A DNA stretch of 64,000 bases from a virus, in IMG/VR virus record IMGVR_UViG_3300036852_000134, positions 1-64,000 of that record; one strand, 5' to 3'. Positions 34,262 through 41,650 of this stretch are shown here, one piece after another; position 1 is the first letter of the stretch, and each line of letters starts with the position of its first letter. A model generated the notes under the pieces. It saw only the letters and a program-made list of their open reading frames with translations, was not told the origin of the DNA and ran no database searches. A program made the translations under genes and the position numbers.

Positions 34262-34756
34262 TCAAGCCATCCTGCCCAATATTTCAAGCAGCCGATGCGA
34301 CCAATTTCTACCACTCCATATCGCATAAATAGTTGAAGTCGCCACCCCATACAGCCTTGCATAAGTCCGAGCTGGAAGCAGTTTCCTACGTATCTCCGCA
34401 ACTGCCACTTCTGAGAGAAGTGCTCGACCGTTCCTCTCACGTGGCGATGCGCAGAGATGTGCTCGCCCCTTCGCTTGGTGGTCGCGTCTATTGTCGAGGT
34501 TTGTGCCGAGGAACAGGTGATCAGGGTTCACGCAAGTCGGCGTGTCGCACTTGTGGAGGACGTGCAAACCACCCGCATCCCCGCGATACAGCTGCCAACT
34601 TACGCGATGTGCTTGCCGCGATACCCTTCTACCTATGCTGATGCGCCCGTATCCTTGGCGATCTCCATAGAGAAGCCAAAGCCAACACCCAGTATTCGGT
34701 TCAGGAGAAACCGCTTTCTCGAACCGCTGCCTAACTGTCTTAGAGAAAAACATCAT
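34262..34756 (-). CDS. HNH homing endonuclease
   Basis: The ATG at 34756 overlaps the upstream stop (ATGA), giving 164 residues. The core HKCDTPTCVNPDHLFLGT is the HNH_3 signature, followed by NLDNRRDHQAKGR. A C-terminal helix-turn-helix-like part (ARLYGVATSTIYAIWSGRNW) would bind DNA. The gene is less GC-rich than its neighbours, as is common for mobile endonucleases. Confidence 0.85.
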   Translation of the reverse strand: MMFFSKTVRQRFEKAVSPEPNTGCWLWLLYGDRQGYGRISIGRRVSRQAHRVSWQLYRGDAGGLHVLHKCDTPTCVNPDHLFLGTNLDNRRDHQAKGRAHLCASPRERNGRALLSEVAVAEIRRKLLPARTYARLYGVATSTIYAIWSGRNWSHRLLEILGRMA

Positions 34757-35244
34757 TCCGCAGCTTCCCTCACCGCCTGGATCCCAAGGGCTTCTGAGAT
34801 GTTGACGACCTGGATCTCGCCGCCCGAGTAAATGTCGATCTTGCACGCGATCTCAACGGCATGCCGCGCTGTCGCGTCGGCGACGAGAAGGCCGTAGATG
34901 TGCTGACCACCGGTCCCGAAGGCTTGGGGCAGCAGGAACTCCGTCGGGTAGGGCAATTGGGAGGCGATATAGACCTGCCGATGCGCCTCGATGACGATAA
35001 GCGTCCAGCTTGGCTGCTCACCGCCTGGCGGCACGTTCTTCGGGTCTGCCCCACCCTCATACCACTCGATCAGCGCCTGCCTCATGGCCGGCGTGCCGGC
35101 CATGGTGAAGATGCGGGCGGGCCGGTCCCCGATCGCCTCGCGCACCACGATCTTCTTGAAGTTGGTGCGGTGCCGGATATCACCGATGCAGGAGAGCCCG
35201 TCCGCTGCAATGGTGCCGAACTTGTCTATCGCGATCGTCGTCAT
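34753..35244 (-). CDS. HslV/proteasome-like Ntn peptidase
   Basis: A 163-residue protein that matches the HslV/20S-beta pattern. MTTIAID places a Thr directly after Met, the nucleophile once Met is removed. TIAADG supplies the conserved Asp, NFKKIV the conserved Lys, FTMAGTPA the Gly-rich strand, and FGTGGQHIYGLLVAD the equivalent of the GSGG helix turn. The length is close to HslV. No ATPase partner gene is seen here, so it may use host HslU or act alone. Its substrate could be a host or phage protein. Confidence 0.72.
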   Translation of the reverse strand: MTTIAIDKFGTIAADGLSCIGDIRHRTNFKKIVVREAIGDRPARIFTMAGTPAMRQALIEWYEGGADPKNVPPGGEQPSWTLIVIEAHRQVYIASQLPYPTEFLLPQAFGTGGQHIYGLLVADATARHAVEIACKIDIYSGGEIQVVNISEALGIQAVREAAE

Positions 35245-35573
35245 GCCCCCACCTCTTTCGCCAGCGTATCCAGCAGCATTCCGAGCGCTCCTTCTGGGTT
35301 TCCTTCTGCCGTTCTTGGCAGCGCAGTCCTGATTGCTTCGACTGGCGCTCCGTATTGGAGTGCGAAGGACAGGACGATGGCTGCCTCTTGAGCCTGGATA
35401 CTCACGTCGGTTCCCGCGCGGCCGGAGGTGAGGAAGACCTCGGCTAGGCGATCATCCGGGAACCTGCTGATCGACGCCGTGTAGGGGATGGAGTTGGTGC
35501 CGGAACGGGCGTAGGTCCTGAACTCCATCGTCTCGGAGCCGCGGCGGTTTTGGAGTCTGGTTCTGTTGCTCAT
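35241..35573 (-). CDS. TSCPD-domain protein
   Basis: A 110-residue protein resembling the TSCPD domain: YTASISRFPDDRLAEVFLTSG, then AQEAAIVLSFALQYGAPVEAI. In cells this domain sits at the C-terminus of class II ribonucleotide reductases or stands alone. Stand-alone versions in phages have no proven activity. It overlaps the HslV-like gene by 4 nt. Confidence 0.68.
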   Translation of the reverse strand: MSNRTRLQNRRGSETMEFRTYARSGTNSIPYTASISRFPDDRLAEVFLTSGRAGTDVSIQAQEAAIVLSFALQYGAPVEAIRTALPRTAEGNPEGALGMLLDTLAKEVGA

Positions 35574-35604
35574 TCTGCCTTCCCGGGTGTCTTGTTGCGG
35601 GCCA

Positions 35605-36090
35605 TCAGTCGGCCTTTCTGAGGCCGGTCCCAGCCAATGCCAGCTCGATGCCCTGAGCCATCTGCTGCGTCTTGTGCCAGAGCATCAGCGCGACGGCGTC
35701 GGAGAGCGCGTTATGCGGATGCTCAGGCTTGGGCTCACCATCTGGTGTGTTGATGAGTTTCATCGTGCATGGGACCATGAAGCTGGACGAATAGTCCGGC
35801 CCGCACATCAGGTGCATGAGGTGCTCAAAGTCGGCGGGCCAATCCGCCCAGATGGTACAATCTGGCCGGGCGCTGATGTACTCGTTGAGAGAAAACCGCA
35901 GCACGTTATGGTCGCCCTGGATCGTCGGCTTCATGGCGTAGAGCTTCGGCGCCACATGCTCAGCGACCCACTCGTTGCCGCAATAGGCATCGAATATGCC
36001 GTACCACTGAGAGCCGTCGTCTCCGACCAGAGCAAGTGAGACGAGGTTGCCACCGTGGCCATCGAACTCCGAGTCGAGATAGAGATTCAT
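35605..36090 (-). CDS. DEDDh 3'-5' exonuclease-like protein
   Basis: A 161-residue compact RNase H-fold exonuclease. LYLDSEFDG supplies the first Asp/Glu pair (residues 6 and 8), DFEHLMHL the middle region, and HNALSDAVAL the HxAxxD motif that defines the DEDDh group. It may degrade host nucleic acid or process phage RNA or DNA. It is in the replication/metabolism operon. Confidence 0.78.
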   Translation of the reverse strand: MNLYLDSEFDGHGGNLVSLALVGDDGSQWYGIFDAYCGNEWVAEHVAPKLYAMKPTIQGDHNVLRFSLNEYISARPDCTIWADWPADFEHLMHLMCGPDYSSSFMVPCTMKLINTPDGEPKPEHPHNALSDAVALMLWHKTQQMAQGIELALAGTGLRKAD

Positions 36091-36093
36091 GGG

Positions 36094-36627
36094 TCAATCC
36101 TCCTCCTTGTTGAGCGCTCGCGCCTCGACACGACAGGGCCGGGCTGTAATGTGACACCTGACGTGCCCAACCCCGATGAAGTCCTGGATCTTGCTACCCA
36201 CCGTGTCCGGAACTCCGGCTTGGGCGCAGGCGATGGTGGCGTCCTTGGCGTTGTCGATGCCGAGGTAGCGGTCGCCGAAGTGGAAGGCGACCTCGGCCTG
36301 CCAGGCGAGTAGAGCTCTACCCTTGGCGCTCTCCTCGGTTTGGGCCGCGCCTCCGGTGGCGGAGATCAGGCGATGGCACGTCGGGTCGCTGGGGACCACG
36401 TAGCGATGGTGGCGCGCATGGTGCTTCCGCCAGCGCCAGCGATCGCAGCCCTCAGCACGATATCTTCCGCCGCAGAAGTAGTGCTTGTAATACAAGTCGT
36501 TTTTGTACCACTTGTAGGTGAATGGCTCCGGCTCCGAGGCTCCGGCCCGCAACGGCCACAACGCCCACGCCACCGCCACCACAAGGAAGGTGGCGAAAGT
36601 CCATCGGAACATTCTATCCTGCGTCAT
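36094..36627 (-). CDS. Membrane-anchored or secreted protein, His/Arg-rich
   Basis: A 177-residue protein with a signal or anchor helix (FATFLVVAVAWALWPLRAGA) and a basic, His/Tyr-rich region (YYKHYFCGGRYRAEGC, then RKHHARHHRY). Four or more Cys suggest disulfides outside the cytoplasm. Not recognised. Confidence 0.62.
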   Translation of the reverse strand: MTQDRMFRWTFATFLVVAVAWALWPLRAGASEPEPFTYKWYKNDLYYKHYFCGGRYRAEGCDRWRWRKHHARHHRYVVPSDPTCHRLISATGGAAQTEESAKGRALLAWQAEVAFHFGDRYLGIDNAKDATIACAQAGVPDTVGSKIQDFIGVGHVRCHITARPCRVEARALNKEED

Positions 36628-36658
36628 GGCGCACCTTCGGTTTTGACGCGCACTCTGG

Positions 36659-37660
36659 TTATTCCGCAGCCTCTGTGATGGCGGCGAATAGATCAGCTGG
36701 TTTCGATTGCGTCTCGACTGATTTCAGATTGGCGACCGCCTGTCGAAAGTAGCTCGCTTTGAGTTCCGCACCGATCGCCTTTCGGCCCATCTCCACTGCG
36801 CAATAAGGCTCAGACCCGATGCCCGCGAATGGGCTGTAGACCGTATCGCCTGGATTGCTCCACAGATCGATGCAACGGCGGATTACGGTGAGCTGCAGTG
36901 GCGATATATGGCGCTCATCATCTTGCTCTCTCGCCATGCTGCGCGAGAGCACGTCGGACTGATTGATGTCGAGCCAAATGGGCTCTGCGTAGCGCTGCCA
37001 AACCGCGACAGAGTACCAGTTGTCGCCAGGATAGTTCTTGGTCTGCATCCGGCCCGTCTCCGTGACCAACGGCCCGCTAGGCGCCGCCTCGCTCCCGTAG
37101 TAGGCGTCGAAGGCGCCGGCGATGGGCTCAGGGTTGTCGCCCGGCTTGCGCATCGTCACGATGTAGTCTGCGACCGCCATGCGGGAGAGCGCCGAGTCCT
37201 TGCAAACCTGCTTGTGCAAGAGGCCGATGGACTTGGAACGCTGCATCGCGGCAACCGGGTCTTTCCTGATGCAGACCTCGCTGTGGTATATCCAGCCCGC
37301 GGCCTGGAACGCGCGGATGATCTCGCCGCGGAAGTCCCGCAACCCAATGAACCCGTCGCGTGTTTTGGACGTGGGCAGCTGCATGCAGTGCGTCGAGCAC
37401 AGCCGGCCCGGCATTGTCGCTCGGAACAGTTCCCGGATCAGGAATCCGTAGTGCTCCCAGAACGTCCCACTGTTCGTGCAATTCGACATATCGCGCGGAT
37501 GGTCCGAGAACGTGTAGAGGCTCTCGAACGGGGGCGAGTAGACCGTGTAATGGAGCTTCCCATCGGGGAGCCCGCGCGTCACGTCCACACAATCCCCGTT
37601 GTAGAGAACGAAGTTCTTCCCGATGGCTTGGTCTACGATTTTAACGGAATGATATTCCAC
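36659..37660 (-). CDS. DNA methyltransferase, beta-class order
   Basis: A 333-residue enzyme. Motif IV YSPPF follows the N-terminal NGDCVDVTRGLPD segment, and motif I FAGIGSEPYCA lies near the C-terminus with RKAIGAELKASYF after it, the order of beta-class N4-cytosine or N6-adenine methyltransferases. SPPF-type motifs favour N4-cytosine or phage-type adenine enzymes, not CcrM (DPPY). It could protect phage DNA from host restriction. No cognate restriction enzyme is seen. Confidence 0.85.
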   Translation of the reverse strand: MEYHSVKIVDQAIGKNFVLYNGDCVDVTRGLPDGKLHYTVYSPPFESLYTFSDHPRDMSNCTNSGTFWEHYGFLIRELFRATMPGRLCSTHCMQLPTSKTRDGFIGLRDFRGEIIRAFQAAGWIYHSEVCIRKDPVAAMQRSKSIGLLHKQVCKDSALSRMAVADYIVTMRKPGDNPEPIAGAFDAYYGSEAAPSGPLVTETGRMQTKNYPGDNWYSVAVWQRYAEPIWLDINQSDVLSRSMAREQDDERHISPLQLTVIRRCIDLWSNPGDTVYSPFAGIGSEPYCAVEMGRKAIGAELKASYFRQAVANLKSVETQSKPADLFAAITEAAE

Positions 37661-38087
37661 GGCGCACCTCGCTCATACGATTGATCCTGCCGTCTGCTGT
37701 CATGTGGCAACGACGGCATAGGAACTTGATATTTTCCGGGTTGTTGTTTGCGGTATCGCCGTCGACGTGATGTCGTTCCGGTCTCTTAGACGAACCACAG
37801 GACCCACACGGCTTCTTATCCGGGAACCATCTCAACGCTCGCGAACGCCCGCTGCGCTCACTCACATCATCGCCTTTCCATTTATGGTGGCGATCCCGCG
37901 ACTTGGCTTCGCCGATCTTTCTCAAGTGCTCCGGCGATTTTGGGCCGCGACCAAATGTTGAAAGCCTGCACTCCTGAGAGCAATATTGCGGTCCACGACG
38001 AGACGGCCGAACGTACCGTTCAAACGACCGGCCGCAGCACACACAGCTTCCGCTCCAATTTGGCGTGGCTTCGTGCTTCACAACCAT
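37641..38087 (-). CDS. HNH endonuclease with zinc fingers
   Basis: A 148-residue protein with paired Cys knuckles (CVCCG, YCSQEC, CGSCG) and the HNH core RHHVDGDTANNNPENIKFLC. It overlaps the methyltransferase start by 20 nt and the helicase C-half by 10 nt, as expected for a free-standing endonuclease that slipped between genes. One of six HNH genes here. Confidence 0.83.
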   Translation of the reverse strand: MVVKHEATPNWSGSCVCCGRSFERYVRPSRRGPQYCSQECRLSTFGRGPKSPEHLRKIGEAKSRDRHHKWKGDDVSERSGRSRALRWFPDKKPCGSCGSSKRPERHHVDGDTANNNPENIKFLCRRCHMTADGRINRMSEVRRGISFR

Positions 38088-38575
38088 GCTGGCAACTCCA
38101 TGCTGCGTTTCGGCTCATAGGTGGAAGTCGAGACACGCCCACCGCGAACTTCAACGCGGCACAGATCGATCATGTGGGCTGCCATGGCTTCGGCCATGGC
38201 CTCGTACTTGCGCTCTTTGTCCTGGAGGTTCTTGACCACCGCGCCCTCGATTTCCGAGGCGACCATGTAGACGTTGACCTCGCGGGCCTGCCCGAAGCGC
38301 CAGCAGCGGCGGACGGCTTGGAACACCCCCTCAAAGGAGTCGTTCAGCCCGCAGAACACCATTCTGTTGGCGACCTGCCAATTGAGACCGCGACCAAAAA
38401 TCGAAACCTTTGTGATCATGATAGGAACGTCCGTCGTGCGCCATTCGCGCTCCTTGCGTATCTTGTCTTCGTGGCTGTCTGCGCCACGGATCGACACGCA
38501 ACGCCCTTTAAATGCTTCCTCAAGAGCATCTTGCTCAGCGTTGAGGGTGCACCATATGACCCACTTCTCACGCAT
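38078..38575 (-). CDS. SNF2-type helicase, C-terminal half
   Basis: The ATG at 38575 (MREKWVIWCTLNAEQDALEEA) overlaps the HNH stop. It has 165 residues and contains the C-terminal RecA lobe: motif IV WVIWC, motif V ILSKVSIFGRGLNWQ-type strand (ITKVSIFGRGLN) and motif VI QAVRRCWRFGQ with the arginine finger. Alone it cannot hydrolyse ATP; it continues the fragment at 39013-39924. Confidence 0.85.
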   Translation of the reverse strand: MREKWVIWCTLNAEQDALEEAFKGRCVSIRGADSHEDKIRKEREWRTTDVPIMITKVSIFGRGLNWQVANRMVFCGLNDSFEGVFQAVRRCWRFGQAREVNVYMVASEIEGAVVKNLQDKERKYEAMAEAMAAHMIDLCRVEVRGGRVSTSTYEPKRSMELPAWL

Positions 38576-39026
38576 CCGCGTTCTCTCTTTCCTTGATGCG
38601 CCGAACAATGTCAGCCTTATCAAGATAAAGCGCAGCTTGCCGCAAGCGAGCAGCATCATCCTTGAAAGATCCAAGGGCTTGGTTGCATCTTAGGCACAGA
38701 ATGCCGCGCACGGTATTTGTGGAGTGGCAATGGTCGATGACCGGGAAGACATTCGGGTCAGACATGTCATCGTAACCGCATATTGCGCACTTGCCGCCCT
38801 GCTTGGTGAAGATTGCGTCGAACTCTTGCGTGCTAAGACCGTAGACGCGAGCTATTCTACGCCATCTCAACCTACTTCTTATTATGTCTCGATTTTTCTT
38901 TCTCCACTCAGCATCTGTTGCTTTGCGACGATCATCGGTCGGATAACGCGAGCGTCTCCGTGAGACAATGTCGTCTCTGTTTTGCCTATAGTATTCCCGC
39001 ATGTACGGCGCTTTATCTATGGCCAT
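38568..39026 (-). CDS. HNH endonuclease inserted within the helicase gene
   Basis: A 152-residue protein with a basic N-terminus and the HNH core GGKCAICGYDD followed by DHCHSTNTVRGILCLRCN. Its ATG lies inside the last codons of the helicase N-half, and its TGA overlaps the first codons of the C-half. It takes up the whole gap, leaving no room for an intron. The gene is markedly less GC-rich than the helicase, which supports recent insertion. Confidence 0.88.
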   Translation of the reverse strand: MAIDKAPYMREYYRQNRDDIVSRRRSRYPTDDRRKATDAEWRKKNRDIIRSRLRWRRIARVYGLSTQEFDAIFTKQGGKCAICGYDDMSDPNVFPVIDHCHSTNTVRGILCLRCNQALGSFKDDAARLRQAALYLDKADIVRRIKERENADA

Positions 39027-39924
39027 CAATTATCCCTTTCACCGCTTCGACGCGTTCTTTTATTGTATCACGCCTTGCGCCTAATCGTTCAGAAAGCGTA
39101 GAAGCTTCCGTGGGGAAAAGCATTCCATTAACGTGCGTGTTCTCCACTTGGACCGTGACCTGGTGCATGGTGAGCGGCGGCAGATCGTATCCGGAATCTT
39201 CGTACCCAAGTTCGCGCGGATGCCGGATCATGACGGCCCATGACGCAACCCAGCGCCAGAAGTCATCTTGGGCGTGGCCTTTGAGGCGCCATTCCTCCCC
39301 GTTCACATCAGCCCGCACGGCGCCGTCATGGACGAAGAACATCGCCAGCATTTCCTTGGCCGACATGACGCCAAGGAACTCGGCATGCTGGCCAAGTTCG
39401 GTCCAGTCGTTCGGCGCTGGCGTGGCGGAGCCGCACAGCAGATACGGAGTAGACCGGCAAGCCTCAGTCAGATCGCGCCGAGTCTTGCTGTCCTGGTCCT
39501 TGATGATGCCGCTTTCATCAAGGATGATGCCGGCGAACTTGGAGATATCGAACTTGTCGCGGCGGTCGTAGTTCGTGACGACGATAGGCGTCTTGGCGGC
39601 GCTCTGATCGGCCGCGTAGGCGACGCCCTTGATGCCGAACTTGGCGGCCTCATTGACGGTCTGCTCCGCGACCGCGAGCGGGGTGAACAGAAGGACTTGA
39701 GCCTTGGTGCGCCTGACGACCTGCTGCCCCCAGGCGAGTTCCATAATGGTCTTACCGAGCCCCGTGCCGGCAAAGATCGCGGCGCGCCCGCGGCGACAAG
39801 CCCAAGTCGTGATGTCTCGCTGGAACGGCTTCAACGCCGCCGGCAGCCTACCCGGATCAAAGCCGGACGGCGGCACTGCTACGACCTTGCGGGCAAGGAA
39901 GCCCTCATACTCGGTGTCAAGCAT
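39013..39924 (-). CDS. SNF2-type helicase, N-terminal half
   Basis: A 303-residue N-terminal RecA lobe. Visible motifs are I GTGLGKTIM, Ia LLFTPLAVAEQ, II LDESG (DEAx-like DESG) and III CGSATPAPNDW. The frame stops after VKGIIDGHR, where intact relatives would run straight into the REKWVIWC strand encoded 430 bp further on. The two halves probably assemble. Confidence 0.87.
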   Translation of the reverse strand: MLDTEYEGFLARKVVAVPPSGFDPGRLPAALKPFQRDITTWACRRGRAAIFAGTGLGKTIMELAWGQQVVRRTKAQVLLFTPLAVAEQTVNEAAKFGIKGVAYAADQSAAKTPIVVTNYDRRDKFDISKFAGIILDESGIIKDQDSKTRRDLTEACRSTPYLLCGSATPAPNDWTELGQHAEFLGVMSAKEMLAMFFVHDGAVRADVNGEEWRLKGHAQDDFWRWVASWAVMIRHPRELGYEDSGYDLPPLTMHQVTVQVENTHVNGMLFPTEASTLSERLGARRDTIKERVEAVKGIIDGHR

Positions 39925-40112
39925 TACGCCGCCTCCCCCATCTTCCCAGCCTCAGATGCAGCACGGGCGGAGGCCGCTTTGGCCATTTTCTGGCGCTTTA
40001 GGGTCCTCGCGGCCTTGATCGCGGCCGCCCGGCGGATCTGCGCCTTTGTTTTGATTGTAGGAAACTTGACCCACGGGAAACGTTGTATGAGCACCGACAG
40101 CTTCTGGCTCAT
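39924..40112 (-). CDS. Small Lys/Ala-rich protein
   Basis: A 62-residue basic protein, helical, with KAARTLKRQKMAKAASAR. It overlaps the helicase start by one base. Basic helices of this kind may bind DNA, but no family is recognised. Confidence 0.6.
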   Translation of the reverse strand: MSQKLSVLIQRFPWVKFPTIKTKAQIRRAAAIKAARTLKRQKMAKAASARAASEAGKMGEAA

Positions 40113-40444
40113 GATACGCTCTCCGGCCCCAAATTCGGCTCTGGGAGCCTTTCGGCATTAGCGGCATCGGAGATGGCGGCGGAGGAGAGAACGGGCGCCA
40201 CGGGCGAAATTTGGGGGGTTCCTGCGCGATCTAAGACGGCAGCCGACTGCTTGCACCCGGCGCTGGCTAAATCGACCACACAAGCTTCCACCCTGCTCAG
40301 GGTCTCGCCGATGCTGCGCCCGTGGGCGAATAGGCCCTTGATGTCCGTGGACTCCGCCATAAAGAGGCCGCACGCATGGCGCGTCACCTTCACGGTGAGC
40401 ACGCGCTCCCAGCCTGCTGGCTCCTGTTCCTTCGCTTCGCTCAT
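40109..40444 (-). CDS. HicB-like protein without a HicA partner
   Basis: A 111-residue protein. HACGLFMAESTDIKGLFAHG and SIGETLSRVEACV follow the HicB antitoxin strand-helix pattern. The C-terminus lacks a recognisable DNA-binding domain and no HicA-like toxin gene is adjacent. It may be a regulator or an orphan antitoxin. Confidence 0.6.
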   Translation of the reverse strand: MSEAKEQEPAGWERVLTVKVTRHACGLFMAESTDIKGLFAHGRSIGETLSRVEACVVDLASAGCKQSAAVLDRAGTPQISPVAPVLSSAAISDAANAERLPEPNLGPESVS

Positions 40445-40620
40445 CAGTGCAACCCCACGCTCATCTTGACCTGCTCAGGCATGGCCTCGTGGATGAAGTT
40501 CAACCAGCGCTCGGCGTCTTCGGCTCTCCGCCGCTGCCGGCGAGCTTCTGCGAGAGCGGCATCCAGCCGTTGCTGGAGGTTCGCCACCATCGCGTCTCTC
40601 GGAGTTCTGAGCTTCGTCAT
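40444..40620 (-). CDS. Small coiled-coil protein
   Basis: From the ATG at 40620 it has 58 residues. LQQRLDAALAEARRQRRRAEDAERW is a strongly helical, probably coiled-coil segment (shown in part). It is ATGA-coupled to the gene upstream. Function unknown. Confidence 0.6.
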   Translation of the reverse strand: MTKLRTPRDAMVANLQQRLDAALAEARRQRRRAEDAERWLNFIHEAMPEQVKMSVGLH

Positions 40621-41009
40621 GCCGCCACCAGCCTCTCTAACGAACGCTCGACTCTGTGCCGCGCGTGGGGCGAGGTCGGCTCGACCAGAATTTCCTCGGC
40701 AGCTTCCCGCAACTCGTCCCAGCGCCACGCCCATCCATTCGGTAATTCTCGATGGCGGTATCGGTAGCGCGGGCGCTTCCGAGGTGGTGCAAGCCGCGCA
40801 ACGCGGTAGCCCTTGGCGTGCAGCCGCCGGAGTCTCGCTGCCATGGCCCAGCGGATCAGACTCACAAGCGAGCGCCGCATCCACCCCAGGATCGCCAAGA
40901 TCACGCTGGCGGCGAAGTTGATGGCGAGCACGAGCAGCGTGATCTTGAGCCAGAGCCCGAAGAACGTCTCCCCATCGATGAGCAGGAAATGTTCGCCGAC
41001 GTGGATCAT
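40617..41009 (-). CDS. Membrane protein with basic tail
   Basis: A 130-residue protein with one membrane helix (ITLLVLAINFAASVILAIL), then a long Arg-rich stretch (RKRPRYRYRHRELP). Its location in a replication operon and the basic tail suggest that it could tether DNA to membrane, which is speculation. Confidence 0.6.
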   Translation of the reverse strand: MIHVGEHFLLIDGETFFGLWLKITLLVLAINFAASVILAILGWMRRSLVSLIRWAMAARLRRLHAKGYRVARLAPPRKRPRYRYRHRELPNGWAWRWDELREAAEEILVEPTSPHARHRVERSLERLVAA

Positions 41010-41650
41010 CTCCCCAGCACCTCCGCCCGGAGTTTCTCGCGCTTGGCGAGCATGGAGGAGCCGAGACCCTGGAGCGCCTCGGCGAACGCCATCGGCTTGA
41101 CGACCCCGTCAGCGTCGATCACTTCCCCGCGCAAGGTGGAGCGGTAGTCCTCGTCGAACTCGCGGGCGCTGCGCTTGCACTGGTCGATCTCGCGGCCGGT
41201 CGGCATCCGCCGGTTCTTCCGACAAAAGTTCCAGAGAGCCATGACCCAACAGGGATCGTCCTGGGCTGCCTGCCTACCCATGGCGGAGTGGACGAGTTCA
41301 TGGGCGAGTTTCTGGCGCTCCTTGGACCAGTCGTCGCTGGCGTCCTCGCGGAGAGCTGGCAGGACTTGCTGGCGCTCATCCGCCGCGACCCAGCGCTTGG
41401 CCTCTGCACAGAAAGCGGCGCATTCGCCCGGAGTAGGGGTGCTCCTGTCCTTGCTCGACGTGCTCTTGCGACTGCGCACCAGTTCTGTAAACGCGCGGTC
41501 AAGCACAGCCGGCGAGTAGCCGTCCAGCTCGCGGGTCATGATGGCCGACCAGGTTATCTCCTGGTCCTTGTCCCATTCCCGAAACGGCGGGTAGAGCTGA
41601 AGGCAGGTGTCCACGAAATCCGAGACTGAGTTGATGATCTTACTGCTCAT
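41006..41650 (-). CDS. Putative replication accessory protein (helicase-loader position)
   Basis: From the ATG at 41650 it has 214 residues. It follows the initiator gene with an ATGA overlap, the place of lambda P. The N-terminal half is helical with LYPPFREWDKDQEITW and YSPAVLDRAFTELVRS, reminiscent of lambda P-like loaders, but the match is weak. It has no P-loop. The role is inferred mainly from position. Confidence 0.6.
   Translation of the reverse strand: MSSKIINSVSDFVDTCLQLYPPFREWDKDQEITWSAIMTRELDGYSPAVLDRAFTELVRSRKSTSSKDRSTPTPGECAAFCAEAKRWVAADERQQVLPALREDASDDWSKERQKLAHELVHSAMGRQAAQDDPCWVMALWNFCRKNRRMPTGREIDQCKRSAREFDEDYRSTLRGEVIDADGVVKPMAFAEALQGLGSSMLAKREKLRAEVLGR

Noticed and set aside
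33354-34328. A 324-codon plus-strand frame.
   Set aside because: It is the antisense of the 218-residue gene at 33564-34220; its composition (Arg, His, Pro) is that of a shadow frame.
38568-39026. Group I intron or intein in the helicase gene.
   Set aside because: The HNH frame fills the gap and overlaps both halves, leaving no intron core, and there are no intein splice motifs at the junctions.
39268-40161. A 297-codon plus-strand frame over the helicase N-half.
   Set aside because: Antisense of the helicase; typical high-GC shadow.
40109-40444. HicAB toxin-antitoxin pair.
   Set aside because: Only a HicB-like protein is present; the neighbours are not HicA-like.
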